Shown: positions 42,214 through 50,351 of the stretch, one piece after another
Layout of the letters: the number at the start of each line of letters is the position of its first letter
How positions within the stretch are numbered: the stretch's first letter is position 1
DNA from: JBDHWG01 sp046328525
GTDB lineage: Bacteria > Chloroflexota > Anaerolineae > Epilineales > JAHCIE01
Reading direction: 5' to 3'
DNA: 64,000 nt
NCBI GenBank assembly: GCA_046328525.1
Contig: JAXLWK010000003.1
Span: 620,001 to 684,000, forward strand
Made by a program: the position numbers and the translations under genes
The notes under the pieces: generated by a model
Databases searched by the model: none
What the model was told of the DNA's origin: nothing
The model's input: the letters and a program-made list of their open reading frames with translations, nothing else

Positions 42214-42676
42214 GGTCGTTTATCTCCATTTGGTCATGTGTATCTGCGCTGATTCACGAAAGTGCAGGCAGAGGCACAATACTCCACTGTCACTATTGTA
42301 AGGCAAAAGGCGTGGCAGTGGGGTGAGATGGCACACTGTGGGGTGAAGGTATCACCACGGAGAGGGGGCTGGTTGCAGCAGCGCAAAGACACACCCTCTG
42401 AAAGGTCCTCCTTTTCCTCGCGCTTGTCGCCGACTGCACTCTGTCGCCCGCGCCGACCGCTCCCGGGCGGGAGACGGCGAGAGACCCCGGCGTCCGAAGA
42501 GACGCCGCGTGACAATTGCTATGCTGAACAGGTGCGATGGCCGTTTCGTAGTAACGACTTCAGTGGTTCCGCGGCCGCGAGAGCGACTGGAAGTCGCCAC
42601 CTGGGATGCGTTTAGGTTGGCGGGAGAGGGTGGGAAGCCCAGGACGGCCGAGGGCGGTCTTGGGCGGCGGGGGCGG
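42214..42676. other. 463-bp intergenic region
   Basis: No convincing coding frame is present. A perfect small hairpin, GGCGTC-cgaaga-GACGCC, lies near 42488-42505, and several partly palindromic G/C-rich segments occur. The stretch ACGACTTCAGTGG...CGACTGGAAGTCG near 42555-42600 resembles the CGACTT-type palindromes elsewhere in the window. It separates the Usp pair from the receiver/Acg pair and should hold the Usp promoter. Confidence 0.5.
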
Positions 42677-43090
42677 CTAGTTCGCGTTGGCGCAGCCGTC
42701 CGTGCTGGGCAGCGCCGCGTTCACGATGGCGATTATCTCGGCGAGGGAGGCTGGCTTCTCGACGTAGGCGTCCACCCTGAGGCGCTGCAAGTCGCGGCGC
42801 AGCCCGGGCGTGCGCGCCGAGGCCAGCACGATGACACACGCATGCACGCACTGACCTTTGAGTGCCTGGATCAACCAGGCGCTTGCCAGGCCATAGGGGG
42901 CGGGGTCAATGATGAGCACGTCGGGGCGGTGGTGTTTCATGCTGAGCCACCCGCACTCCGGGTTGGTCTCAACGGCCAGGGTGACGCCGGGCAAGGCTCG
43001 TTCTAGCCCTGCCCGCGTCACCTGAGCTGAAGTCGCATCGGCGTCGAGGATGAGGATGTGGGGCGCCGTGCTCCTGCTAGGCCGGCTCAT
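42677..43090 (-). CDS. Stand-alone response-regulator receiver domain protein
   Basis: A 137-residue single receiver domain without an output domain. The acidic pocket is Asp16 and Asp18 (ILDADA), the phosphorylation site is Asp62 (LIIDPAPYG), the Ser/Thr switch is Ser91 (VLASART) and the conserved lysine is Lys112 (VEKPAS). It would act as a phosphate-relay or protein-interaction element in the cytoplasm. Its start overlaps the end of the Acg-family gene by four bases, so the two are translationally coupled. No histidine kinase gene is nearby. Confidence 0.83.
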   Translation of the reverse strand: MSRPSRSTAPHILILDADATSAQVTRAGLERALPGVTLAVETNPECGWLSMKHHRPDVLIIDPAPYGLASAWLIQALKGQCVHACVIVLASARTPGLRRDLQRLRVDAYVEKPASLAEIIAIVNAALPSTDGCANAN

Positions 43091-44121
43091 AGCACATCAA
43101 TAATCACTTCACTCACGCGACGCCGGGGCGTCGGGCGAACGTCTGGGCCATAGCCCAGGCGCAGGAGGAGCTGCGGATAGCCGAACCCGTCCAGCAGGCG
43201 GCTGAGCTGGGTGCGCAGCGCCGGGATCTCGATGGGTTGATTGAGGTAGGACGCCCAGACACCAGCGGCGCGGGCGCGCAACAGGATGCGCTCGAGGGCC
43301 TGCCCGGCGGCCAGCCAGGCGGCCGGCGTGTCGGCGTCGGTGCCCAGCACGACCAGCGCCGGCGAGGCTAGGGCAATCTCGCGGTCCTTGGCGGCCTCGC
43401 CGTTGCCCATGTCAAACGTGCGCAGCACATTCGGGCCGGCGTAGGACGCCGTCTCCGAGACGCCCTTGGCGTAGCTCGGAATTCCATCGCGCCGCATCTG
43501 GCGGCTGGAGTGGGTCCAACTGGCAAGCTCGCGGCGGAAGCTCTCGTCCTGCCACTGCTGGCGGTCGCCCTCGGCGATCAGGTCGGCGACGGCCGTGCGC
43601 ACATCGTCGCGCTGGATGACATGCAGCCACGCGCCTTCCTGGGCGGCGGCGACTTGCAGCTCGGACAGCAGAATTTCGGGGACTTCGCGCTCCTCGAACT
43701 TGTTGCGGTTGGTGCGGCGCTTCGGAATCGCGGCAAACAGCATCTTGTCTTCAGCGGACGGCTCGCGGCTTGGGCCAAGCCGTACCTCCGCCAGCAGGTC
43801 GGGGTCGCTCGGTTTGGGGAATGTCAGGACATCGCACTTGTACCCGAAGTAGCGAAGGGCCACCCGGAGGTTGAAGAGCGCCGCGCCACAGCTCATGGTC
43901 AATTCGCGATCCTCAGGATCAATCACGGGCAAGGCTGCCGTTCGGTCGGCGTAAAGCTCGATGCAATCATCGGTGAGCCTGAACTGCCAGGGCTGAGTGT
44001 TGTGCCCAGAGGGGGCCATCACGGCGTAATTCAGGATGAACGCGAGCTTCTCGGCAGTCGCGCCAGTCGCAGGGAAGTCAGCCTCGTTCACCTCCCAGGG
44101 ATCGAGGACAGAATTGGTCAT
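43087..44121 (-). CDS. Acg family FMN-binding nitroreductase-like protein
   Basis: A 344-residue protein of the Acg (Mycobacterium Rv2032-like) branch of the nitroreductase fold. NYAVMAPSGHNTQPWQFRLT and ELYADRTAALPVIDPEDREL are hallmark segments. A second half-domain contains GDRQQWQDESFRRELASWTH and ASYLNQPIEIPALR, with a C-terminal LLLRLGYGPDVRPTPRRRV. Acg proteins bind FMN, lack the lid residues of classical nitroreductases and may store flavin or act under hypoxia. In Mycobacterium Acg belongs to the DosR dormancy set with Usp proteins, as here. The gene is coupled to a receiver domain; a paralogue lies at 62610-63626. Confidence 0.87.
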   Translation of the reverse strand: MTNSVLDPWEVNEADFPATGATAEKLAFILNYAVMAPSGHNTQPWQFRLTDDCIELYADRTAALPVIDPEDRELTMSCGAALFNLRVALRYFGYKCDVLTFPKPSDPDLLAEVRLGPSREPSAEDKMLFAAIPKRRTNRNKFEEREVPEILLSELQVAAAQEGAWLHVIQRDDVRTAVADLIAEGDRQQWQDESFRRELASWTHSSRQMRRDGIPSYAKGVSETASYAGPNVLRTFDMGNGEAAKDREIALASPALVVLGTDADTPAAWLAAGQALERILLRARAAGVWASYLNQPIEIPALRTQLSRLLDGFGYPQLLLRLGYGPDVRPTPRRRVSEVIIDVL

Positions 44122-44247
44122 CTACGGCTTCTCCTTTCAGAGTCTCGCTCCGAGCTTCCCCACGATACGGCGGCGACAGAGAAACCCAGTCAGCGGGCAA
44201 TACCACTTCCCAAAGTTTAGCAGAATTATCGGTCAGTGGCGTAGCGG

Positions 44248-45630
44248 TTAGACAACCCGCGGCGTAGATTCGGCTACGCGCGGCGGCCGAAGCCGCACGT
44301 AGGCGACGACGAACAGGACGCCCATGATCAGACCCCAGATCCAGAACGGCCACCTGGGGCCAAGCGCCTGCCAGATGAGGCCGCCCATCACCGGCGCGAT
44401 GGCGTTCGCGCCGCTCACGAACGCGGCGCTGATGCCGAGGATGCCGCCGACTTCGGTCGGTTCGACGCTCTTCGTGATGCGGCTGTTGATGGACGGGGAC
44501 AGGACGCCGCCGCCGATGGAGACGGGGATCATGGCGAGCAGCACCCACGCCAGGCCCAGCCAGCCGCTGTCTTCGCCGCTCGGCACGTCTACCTGGATGC
44601 CCTGCGTCGGCGGCGTCTCGCCCGCCAGCCGCCGCTCGGCGGTCATGTCCTGGGTCAGCTTGGCCTTCGAGTACCACGGGACGGCCTGCTGAGGCGTCAG
44701 GGCCACCATGACCAGGCCGATGGTCAAGAGGCCGAGGCCGGCGATGATGAGGCGGCGGTCGCCGAAGCGCCGGCTCCAGCGCCCGATGAAGAAGCCCTGC
44801 ACCAGCACCACCAGCACCCCCACGAAGACGAAGATGATCGCCGTGCCCGATGCGTCGAGGCCCAGGCGGTTGAGGCTGAACAGGGCGAGGAACTGTTGCA
44901 GGCCGCCGAACGCGATCTGCTGGAAGAAGATCAGGATGAGCAGGATGCCGACCGACGGGTGGCGGACGGCCTCGATCATGGCGCCGAATGAGAAGCTGCG
45001 CCGCTGGCTATCCTTGTTGCGCTGGTCGGCAGGCAGGGTTTCCTTGAACAGGAACCAGGTGAGGAAGATCGAGGTGAGCGAGAACGCAGCGGCGATGAAT
45101 GCCGGCCAGCGATAGTCGTTGCCGCTGACCGCGAGGGTCGCAAAGGCGATGATGGGGCCGAGGACGAAGCCGATGCCGAAAGCGGCGCCGACGAGGCCGA
45201 GGCCCTGGGTGCGGGTCTTCTCGGTGGTCGAGTCGGTAATCGCGGCCTGGGCCGTCGAGATGTTAGCGCCCGATAGCCCGTCTATCAGGCGCGACAGGTA
45301 CAGCATCCACAGGCTGCCGGCGGCGCCCAGGAGCAGGAAGCCGAGGAGCGTGCCGACCTGGCTGATGAGCAGGATGGGCTTTCGGCCATAGCGGTCTGAC
45401 AGACGACCGAGGATTGGCGCGGCCAGAAACTGCATCATCGGGTACGCGGCGCCGAGTAGCCCGATCATGAACGGAGTCGCCCCGAACGCGGTCGCGTAGA
45501 GAGGCAGCAAGGGTATGATGATGGTGACGCCGAGCAGGTCAATCAGGACGATGACGAAGATGGGCAGGACGCGCTTGAAATCAAGCTTGTCCTGGCCGGT
45601 TTGAGCCTCGGAGGCGGGAACTGCGCTCAT
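44248..45630 (-). CDS. MFS efflux transporter (TetA/multidrug-like)
   Basis: A 460-residue twelve-helix transporter. Motif A is GRLSDRYGRKP at residues 75-85, and motif C-like glycines lie in GLVGAAFGIGFVLGPIIAF (helix 5), which points to an antiporter/efflux member. An extra loop of about 40 residues (WYSKAKLTQDMTAERRLAGE ... VPSGEDSGW) is inserted near helix 9 to 10. The substrate is unknown. It lies downstream of a four-helix membrane protein and a PadR regulator on the same strand, a common arrangement for PadR-controlled efflux pumps. Confidence 0.88.
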   Translation of the reverse strand: MSAVPASEAQTGQDKLDFKRVLPIFVIVLIDLLGVTIIIPLLPLYATAFGATPFMIGLLGAAYPMMQFLAAPILGRLSDRYGRKPILLISQVGTLLGFLLLGAAGSLWMLYLSRLIDGLSGANISTAQAAITDSTTEKTRTQGLGLVGAAFGIGFVLGPIIAFATLAVSGNDYRWPAFIAAAFSLTSIFLTWFLFKETLPADQRNKDSQRRSFSFGAMIEAVRHPSVGILLILIFFQQIAFGGLQQFLALFSLNRLGLDASGTAIIFVFVGVLVVLVQGFFIGRWSRRFGDRRLIIAGLGLLTIGLVMVALTPQQAVPWYSKAKLTQDMTAERRLAGETPPTQGIQVDVPSGEDSGWLGLAWVLLAMIPVSIGGGVLSPSINSRITKSVEPTEVGGILGISAAFVSGANAIAPVMGGLIWQALGPRWPFWIWGLIMGVLFVVAYVRLRPPRVAESTPRVV

Positions 45631-45681
45631 GGGGAACTCCGTAGTGTTGGCGATCGGAACCGGTGTGTTGACGTGGCGTCC

Positions 45682-46101
45682 TTACATGCGGAAGGTCCAG
45701 CGGCCGACGCCGAGGACGGAGACGCCGATGAAGATCAGGATCAGGACGCCCACGAGGATGAACGTGTAGGCGCGCGCCTGTTCGACAGGCTCAGCGTTGC
45801 GCCAGCGCCCGGAGGCGTGGGCGACGCCGAGGGCGACCAGCATGACAATGGCGTGTTCGATGCGGGCAAGTGGGAAGCCCTGCCCCAGCCCGATGGCGTC
45901 ATACAGAATCAGAACAATGCCCAGGAGCACCTGGGTGTCGAGGGCGATGGTGAACCACCGCATCCAGCGGTTCTGCCGCTGCGCGTCACCGCGCTTCCGC
46001 GCCCACGCGACGGCGAACAGCACGAGCGCGACGATGCCGATGATGACGACAATCCAGCGCACGAGGGAGTGGATGATGAGAAGCGCTAATCCGAGAGACA
46101 C
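45682..46101 (-). CDS. Four-helix membrane protein of unknown function
   Basis: A 139-residue protein with four hydrophobic helices: residues 5-30, 48-68, 80-96 and 110-132. It has HSLVRWIVVIIGIVALVLF at the start and ALDTQVLLGIVLILYDAIG in the second. His11, His83 and His95 sit at or in helices and could bind haem, but this is not established. I do not recognise the family. It is placed between padR (11 bp upstream) and the MFS gene (51 bp downstream), so it is probably part of the same operon. Confidence 0.7.
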   Translation of the reverse strand: MSLGLALLIIHSLVRWIVVIIGIVALVLFAVAWARKRGDAQRQNRWMRWFTIALDTQVLLGIVLILYDAIGLGQGFPLARIEHAIVMLVALGVAHASGRWRNAEPVEQARAYTFILVGVLILIFIGVSVLGVGRWTFRM

Positions 46102-46112
46102 AACGAACCTCC

Positions 46113-46631
46113 TCAGGAATGGGTCTCGGCCGACGTAGCGCGGGCGATGATGTCGTCCAGCCAGCGCAACTCGGACTCGAGGTGATAAACGTGATGCTCA
46201 ATCAGCCACTGCAAGGTGCCGTGGTGAGCGGGTGTGGCGTGCGCGTCTTCGAGGGCGGCGGCCAGCGCCGCGCGCCGCTCCGACAGCAGCGCCCCCAGCT
46301 CGTGCGGCGCCACGCTGTCGGCGAAGGCAAGCCCAATGTCGCCGGCGAAGCGCGTCGGTGTATATGCTGCCAGGTTGAGGCGCAGCAGGTGCTCGAACTG
46401 CCGCTCGCCTTCGGGCGTGATGCGGTAGACCTGGCGCGGCGGGCGGTTGCCTTCGCGCTCTTCGTGGGCGGTGATCCAGCCCAGGCCGACCATCTTTTCG
46501 AGCAGGGCGTAGGCGGTCGGCTTCTTGATTTCGATGCACGTCGCCATCTCGCGCTCGATGAACTCATTCAGGCGGTAGCCGTGCATCTCCGCCTGACGTA
46601 GCGCGCCGAGTAAGAGCAGCTCGCGGTCCAT
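46113..46631 (-). CDS. PadR family transcriptional regulator
   Basis: A 172-residue PadR-family repressor. The winged-helix N-domain starts MDRELLLLGALRQAEMHGYR, continues KPTAYALLEKMVGLGWITAH with the recognition helix and REGNRPPRQVYRITPEGER as the wing. A C-terminal helical domain follows (about 100-172). An upstream ATG at 46643 would add four residues, but TGGAG just before the 46631 ATG and the family consensus favour the shorter form. It heads a padR, membrane protein, MFS transporter set and probably represses it together with itself. Two palindromes lie in the 60 bp upstream. Confidence 0.88.
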   Translation of the reverse strand: MDRELLLLGALRQAEMHGYRLNEFIEREMATCIEIKKPTAYALLEKMVGLGWITAHEEREGNRPPRQVYRITPEGERQFEHLLRLNLAAYTPTRFAGDIGLAFADSVAPHELGALLSERRAALAAALEDAHATPAHHGTLQWLIEHHVYHLESELRWLDDIIARATSAETHS

Positions 46632-46650
46632 GAGGCGCTCCATTGGGGTG

Positions 46651-46691
46651 ATCCCTGGTATCTCCAGGGATAAATAGTCAGAACTGATTAT
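46651..46691. promoter_or_regulatory. Two palindromes in the padR/moaD divergent promoter region
   Basis: ATCCCTGG-tatct-CCAGGGAT (46651-46671) is a perfect 8-bp inverted repeat. Directly after it ATAGTCAG-aa-CTGATTAT (46674-46691) is an 8-bp inverted repeat with one mismatch. Both are immediately upstream of padR and downstream of its expected -10/-35 region, so either could be the PadR operator. Confidence 0.55.
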
Positions 46692-46845
46692 TCATAACAG
46701 ATTTTACAGCAGGATGTGAGCAAAGTCAAGCGGTGCGCGTCCAAAATCGGTGCAGATTCCAAATTCCCCGCTGATTTTGAGAAATCGGCGTGGCGGCGCT
46801 AGAATTCGGCTCACCAGCTACATCCCCCAGTCACCGGAGAGGCCC

Positions 46846-47124
46846 ATGAAGGTACAGTTCTACGCGACCCTGCGCCAGGTTGTCGGCGCGAAGACGGTCG
46901 AGGTTCCCGTTCCGCCAGGCTCAACGCTTCAGACCCTCGTGGACACGGTCGTCGTGCAGTACCCGGACATGCGCTCCATGCTGCTCGACGCGGATGGCGA
47001 CCTGCTCGGCAACGTGCACGTCTTTCTGAACGGCCGCGACGGCCACTACCTGGCCCAGGGAATGGAGACGGTGGTGGCGGCCACGGATGTGGTGGACATC
47101 TTTCCGGCCGTGGGCGGCGGTTGA
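46846..47124 (+). CDS. MoaD/ThiS-family sulfur carrier protein
   Basis: A 92-residue ubiquitin-fold protein starting MKVQFYATLRQVVGAKTVEV, with LGNVHVFLNGRDGHYL in the middle and VVDIFPAVGGG at the end. The C-terminal Gly-Gly that is adenylated and thiocarboxylated is present (three glycines in total). It supplies sulfur for the molybdopterin dithiolene or a related cofactor, normally with MoeB/MoaE, which are not in the window. GGAGAGG lies before the ATG. A small gene starts two bases downstream. The locus is near two AOR genes, which need tungstopterin, consistent with a W-cofactor role. Confidence 0.88.
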   Translation: MKVQFYATLRQVVGAKTVEVPVPPGSTLQTLVDTVVVQYPDMRSMLLDADGDLLGNVHVFLNGRDGHYLAQGMETVVAATDVVDIFPAVGGG

Positions 47125-47125
47125 G

Positions 47126-47383
47126 GTGGCGCGGTACGTCCGCGACGTGCGTGCTGTGCCGCTGTGGCTGCTGCGCGAGTACCTGGTTGAGCTGGGGGCG
47201 CGGGAGGTAGGGGAGGAGCTTGTCGGCGACGGGTGGCAGGCGTGCCTGACGCCACTGGGAACCTATCGCGTCGGATCGCTCGTCGTGGGCGAGGCGCGTG
47301 TCGAGATTGAGGGCGAGGGCGATGCCGTCGAACGCACCGCCGCCGCGCTCGACCTGAGACTGTCAACGCGCGGCGGCGGGTAA
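47126..47383 (+). CDS. Small protein resembling the DUF1952 domain of MoaD-related proteins
   Basis: An 85-residue protein starting at a GTG one base after the moaD stop: VARYVRDVRAVPLWLLREYL, then VELGAREVGEELVGDGWQAC, then TPLGTYRVGSLVVGEARVEI and EGEGDAVERTAAALDLRLST. The alpha/beta pattern looks like the C-terminal DUF1952 domain attached to MoaD-related proteins in Thermus-type genomes, from memory. The direct junction with moaD suggests the two form a complex or a split version of that protein. No catalytic residues are evident. The call is moderate. Confidence 0.6.
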   Translation: MARYVRDVRAVPLWLLREYLVELGAREVGEELVGDGWQACLTPLGTYRVGSLVVGEARVEIEGEGDAVERTAAALDLRLSTRGGG

Positions 47384-47409
47384 GGTTGTGTCCTCGGAAG
47401 GAAGCTCAA

Positions 47410-47487
47410 GCTGTCATGCTGGGCCGCAGGCGAAGCATCCCCGGTGCTGCGGGGGGCCCTTCGCTGCGCTCAGGGCGACAACAGCGT
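47410..47487 (-). repeat. Dispersed intergenic repeat, copy B
   Basis: The reverse complement (GACGCTGTTGTCGCCCTGAG ... CCCAGCATGACAGC) matches copy A at 39443-39517 closely over about 75 bp. It lies between the DUF1952-like gene and the globin-MoaD gene and ends one base before the latter's stop codon. Confidence 0.82.
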
Positions 47488-47488
47488 C

Positions 47489-48367
47489 TTAACGCCCGGG
47501 CGGGAAGATCGCCAGGGTGTCACCGGCGCCGACCGGCATCGCCAGCCCCCCGCTGTAGCGCACGTCGCGGCCATTGAGTAGGACGCGCCAGCCGCTGCGC
47601 GCCGCGTAGTGCGTCTCCACCTTGGTCCACAGGGATGGGCCATCCTCGCTCGACTGCCACACCCGTTCCAGGGCTTCCTCGCGCACCTGCGGGAAGTAGT
47701 TGAAGAACTTGGTCAGGAGGTCGCTGACGGGCGCGCCGGGGTCGGCGTGGACGTGGATTTCCTGCACGCCGAGTATCGGACGCAGCCGCCCGTACACCGT
47801 GCAGGGGATGTCCAGCGGGCCTTTCTCCAGCGCCTGAGCGATGCGGTAGCCGAGCGCCATCTGGTTGGACTGGACGGTGAGGTAGCGGCTCCAGGCGTCC
47901 ATCGCTTCGGCGATGACGGCGGCGGGCAGGTCGGCCTCGCGCATGTAGCGCGCGAAGCTGGCGAGCACCAGGCCGATGGAGGCCGTCACGTAGCCGGGTG
48001 GGGTGTGGATGTGGCGCGGCCCGTGGCCGGCGTGGAGCTTGCCGGCGCGGAACAGGTACATGGCGAACTCGTCGCTCGTGTCCATGCCGATCGTGCGGGC
48101 CACCCAGATGGTGAAGAAGCGGCGGCGCTCTTCCAGGTGCGTCTGGTCCACGCCATGCTCCCAGCCGAGGATTTCCGCCGTCTCAGGAACGTTGAGCAGG
48201 TAGTCGTAGGTTCCGACGACCAGCTCGTGGGCGCGGGCCAGCAGTGTCTCGGCTGACCGCGCCGCGGCCGCTATCGCCGTCTCGTGCCAGCCTGCGAAGC
48301 GCAGCATGCGCCGCCACTCTTGCTGGGGTTCAGGCTCCAGGTTGTGTAGCTCAAGCTGAGGGGCCAT
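47489..48367 (-). CDS. Protoglobin domain fused to a MoaD-like ubiquitin-fold domain
   Basis: A 292-residue two-domain protein. Residues 1 to about 180 are a protoglobin/globin-sensor domain: MLRFAGWHETAIAAAARSAE, a Tyr/Phe-rich helix (TYDYLL, RRRFFTIW) and the proximal histidine His112 in AGKLHAGHG, fitting G-x2-H-x3-G. Residues of about 186-292 are MoaD-like: IPCTVYGRLRPILGVQEIHV, VSDLLTKFFNYFPQVREEAL and WRVLLNGRDVRY, ending LAIFPPGR. MoaD normally ends in Gly-Gly; here it ends PPGR, so the standard thiocarboxylate cannot form. A haem domain could sense O2, NO or CO and report through the MoaD-like part. It is 145 bp downstream of a tungsten AOR on the same strand. Confidence 0.85.
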   Translation of the reverse strand: MAPQLELHNLEPEPQQEWRRMLRFAGWHETAIAAAARSAETLLARAHELVVGTYDYLLNVPETAEILGWEHGVDQTHLEERRRFFTIWVARTIGMDTSDEFAMYLFRAGKLHAGHGPRHIHTPPGYVTASIGLVLASFARYMREADLPAAVIAEAMDAWSRYLTVQSNQMALGYRIAQALEKGPLDIPCTVYGRLRPILGVQEIHVHADPGAPVSDLLTKFFNYFPQVREEALERVWQSSEDGPSLWTKVETHYAARSGWRVLLNGRDVRYSGGLAMPVGAGDTLAIFPPGR

Positions 48368-48512
48368 TCGTTCTCCCGATCGCTCCTCCAGTCCGCGTCA
48401 GGGCGGCCGGTCCGTAGAGCGGTATGCTATTGGTGTCGAACGTATCTGCTGGCGCTGGATCACACCTCCAGCGCCAGCAGATATTCTACCACGAATTGGC
48501 AATCGCGTCGCC

Positions 48513-50351
48513 TCAGTCGGCGGAGACGCCCTCCAGGATGCCGAGCTGGATCAGCTTCGACTCCGGCACGACGCCGTTGACCCAGCCGCGCACGCCGTAG
48601 TACTCTTCCAGCATGAGGTCCAGCTCGCAGACGTGGCCCTCGGAGCCGGGCATGGTGGACGGCTCCTTGACGAAGCGCTCCGGCAGGTAGTCGCTGCCCT
48701 CGCGGAAGCCGCACAGGTTGTTGTAGTAGCGCTCCAGGTTGTAGATGCGCTCGCCCGCCAGCATCACGTCTTCGATGCTGAAGAACTGCCCGGTCATCGC
48801 CCCGTACTGCATGGCGTATTCCTCGGCGCCCTCGGCGAACGCGCTGAACTTGCACAGGTCGAGGCTGTCGGAGAAGGCGTGCAGGTCCTGGAACGCCTTC
48901 ACCAGGTCGCCCTTGCCCTTCCACGCCAGCGGGTCGGTCTTGAGCGGGATCAGGCCCAGCTCGCTGGCCGGCGTGTAGGCGCGCAGGTGGCAGGCGCCGC
49001 GGTTGCTGGTGGCGTAGGCGATGCCCATGCCCTTGAGGCCGCGCGGGTCATAGGCCGGAATCGCCTGACCCTTGACCGTGAGGGCGCACTCCGGGTGTCC
49101 GAAATACTGACCGACGCGCGCCGGCCCTTCCGCCAGGATGTCGCCGACGCCCTCGCGGAACGCGATCTTGCGGCACATCTCGACCATGGCCGGGACATCG
49201 CCCCAGGCCAGCGGCTCCATGTCGCCGTTGTAGCCCTTCTCGCAGATTTCCATGTAGCAACTCAACGCCAGCCCGATCTCGATCGCGTCGAAGCCGTAGT
49301 CGTTCGCCATGTCAATCATCTTGGCGACGGCCGCGACGTCGTCGTTCAGGACGTTCGCGCCCAGGGACCAGGCCGGCTCGTACTCCACGCTCTCCATGCG
49401 CAGCCCGGCGTAGGGGCCGCTGGTGATCTCGACTTCCTTCTTGCACGCCACAGGGCAGGCGTGGCAGGTCGGGTCGTCAACCAGGATGTTTTCCTTGACG
49501 TACTCGCCGCTGAGGGTCTCCGCGCGCGGGCCGAACGACGTCAACTGGCCGTTCTTCGTCGGCATTGCGCCCATCGTGTTGGTGACGTTCGTCAGCACGT
49601 TCGTGCCGTAGACCGACAGGCCGCCCTTGCGCGGGCTGGTGATGTTGGCCTCGTCCATGATGACGTGCAGGGCGCGCTGGCCGGCCGGCTTCCAGGCGTC
49701 GCGGTTGGCGGCGCGGACGATGGTCTTGGACGCTTTGATGACGACGGCCTTGAGGTTCTTCGCGCCGCCGACAGCGCCGGTGCCGCCACGGCCGCTGGCG
49801 CGGTCGTCCTCGTTGATCCACGCGCCGAAGCGGTTGAGCCGCTCGCCGGCCGGGCCGATGGCGATAACGCTCAGGTCCTTCGCGCCGTACTGGGCCTGGA
49901 AGTGCTTCACCGTGTCGTGGATGCCGACGCCCCACAGCTCGGAGGCGTCGAGAATCTCGACGATGCCGTCGTGGACGTAGGCATAGACCGGCTTGTCGGC
50001 CTTGCCCTTGAAGATCAGGCCGTCGAAGCCGGCCCAGCGCATGCGCGCCGCCGACCACCCGCCGTGGTGCGCGTCGGTGACGGTGCCGGTGAGGGGCGAC
50101 TTGGTGACGATCGCCATGCGGCCGCTCATCTGCGCCTCGCTGCCGGTAAGCGGGCCGTTCATGAAGCACAGGATGTTGTCGGGCGAGAGAGGCTCAACCT
50201 GCGGCCCGTTCTCGAACACGTAGCGGACACCGAGGCCACGGGCGCCGATGTACTTCTTCGCCCAGTCATCCGGAATAGATTCGTAGTTAATCGCACCAGA
50301 CGTGAGGTCAATCCGAGCAATGCGATCCGCGTAGCCACCGAGAGTTGTCAC
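48513..50351 (-). CDS. Tungsten-containing aldehyde:ferredoxin oxidoreductase
   Basis: A 612-residue AOR of normal length. It opens MTTLGGYADRIARIDLTSGA and continues GPLTGSEAQMSGRMAIVTKS and AHHGGWSAARMRWAGFDGLI, the bis-pterin tungsten site region, then GRGGTGAVGGAKNLKAVVI. The 4Fe-4S cysteines are Cys296, Cys299 and Cys303 (CHACPVAC) and the Cys in SLDLCKF near 498. The start is a GTG at 50351 with AAAGGAG ahead; a longer frame lacks such a site. It oxidises aldehydes to acids with ferredoxin. Next on this strand is the globin-MoaD fusion. Its leader holds a long hairpin. Confidence 0.92.
   Translation of the reverse strand: MTTLGGYADRIARIDLTSGAINYESIPDDWAKKYIGARGLGVRYVFENGPQVEPLSPDNILCFMNGPLTGSEAQMSGRMAIVTKSPLTGTVTDAHHGGWSAARMRWAGFDGLIFKGKADKPVYAYVHDGIVEILDASELWGVGIHDTVKHFQAQYGAKDLSVIAIGPAGERLNRFGAWINEDDRASGRGGTGAVGGAKNLKAVVIKASKTIVRAANRDAWKPAGQRALHVIMDEANITSPRKGGLSVYGTNVLTNVTNTMGAMPTKNGQLTSFGPRAETLSGEYVKENILVDDPTCHACPVACKKEVEITSGPYAGLRMESVEYEPAWSLGANVLNDDVAAVAKMIDMANDYGFDAIEIGLALSCYMEICEKGYNGDMEPLAWGDVPAMVEMCRKIAFREGVGDILAEGPARVGQYFGHPECALTVKGQAIPAYDPRGLKGMGIAYATSNRGACHLRAYTPASELGLIPLKTDPLAWKGKGDLVKAFQDLHAFSDSLDLCKFSAFAEGAEEYAMQYGAMTGQFFSIEDVMLAGERIYNLERYYNNLCGFREGSDYLPERFVKEPSTMPGSEGHVCELDLMLEEYYGVRGWVNGVVPESKLIQLGILEGVSAD

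Noticed and set aside
42234..42615. Short ORFs in the gap upstream of the Usp genes
   Set aside because: Arg/Ser/Pro-rich compositions with no ribosome binding site or motif.
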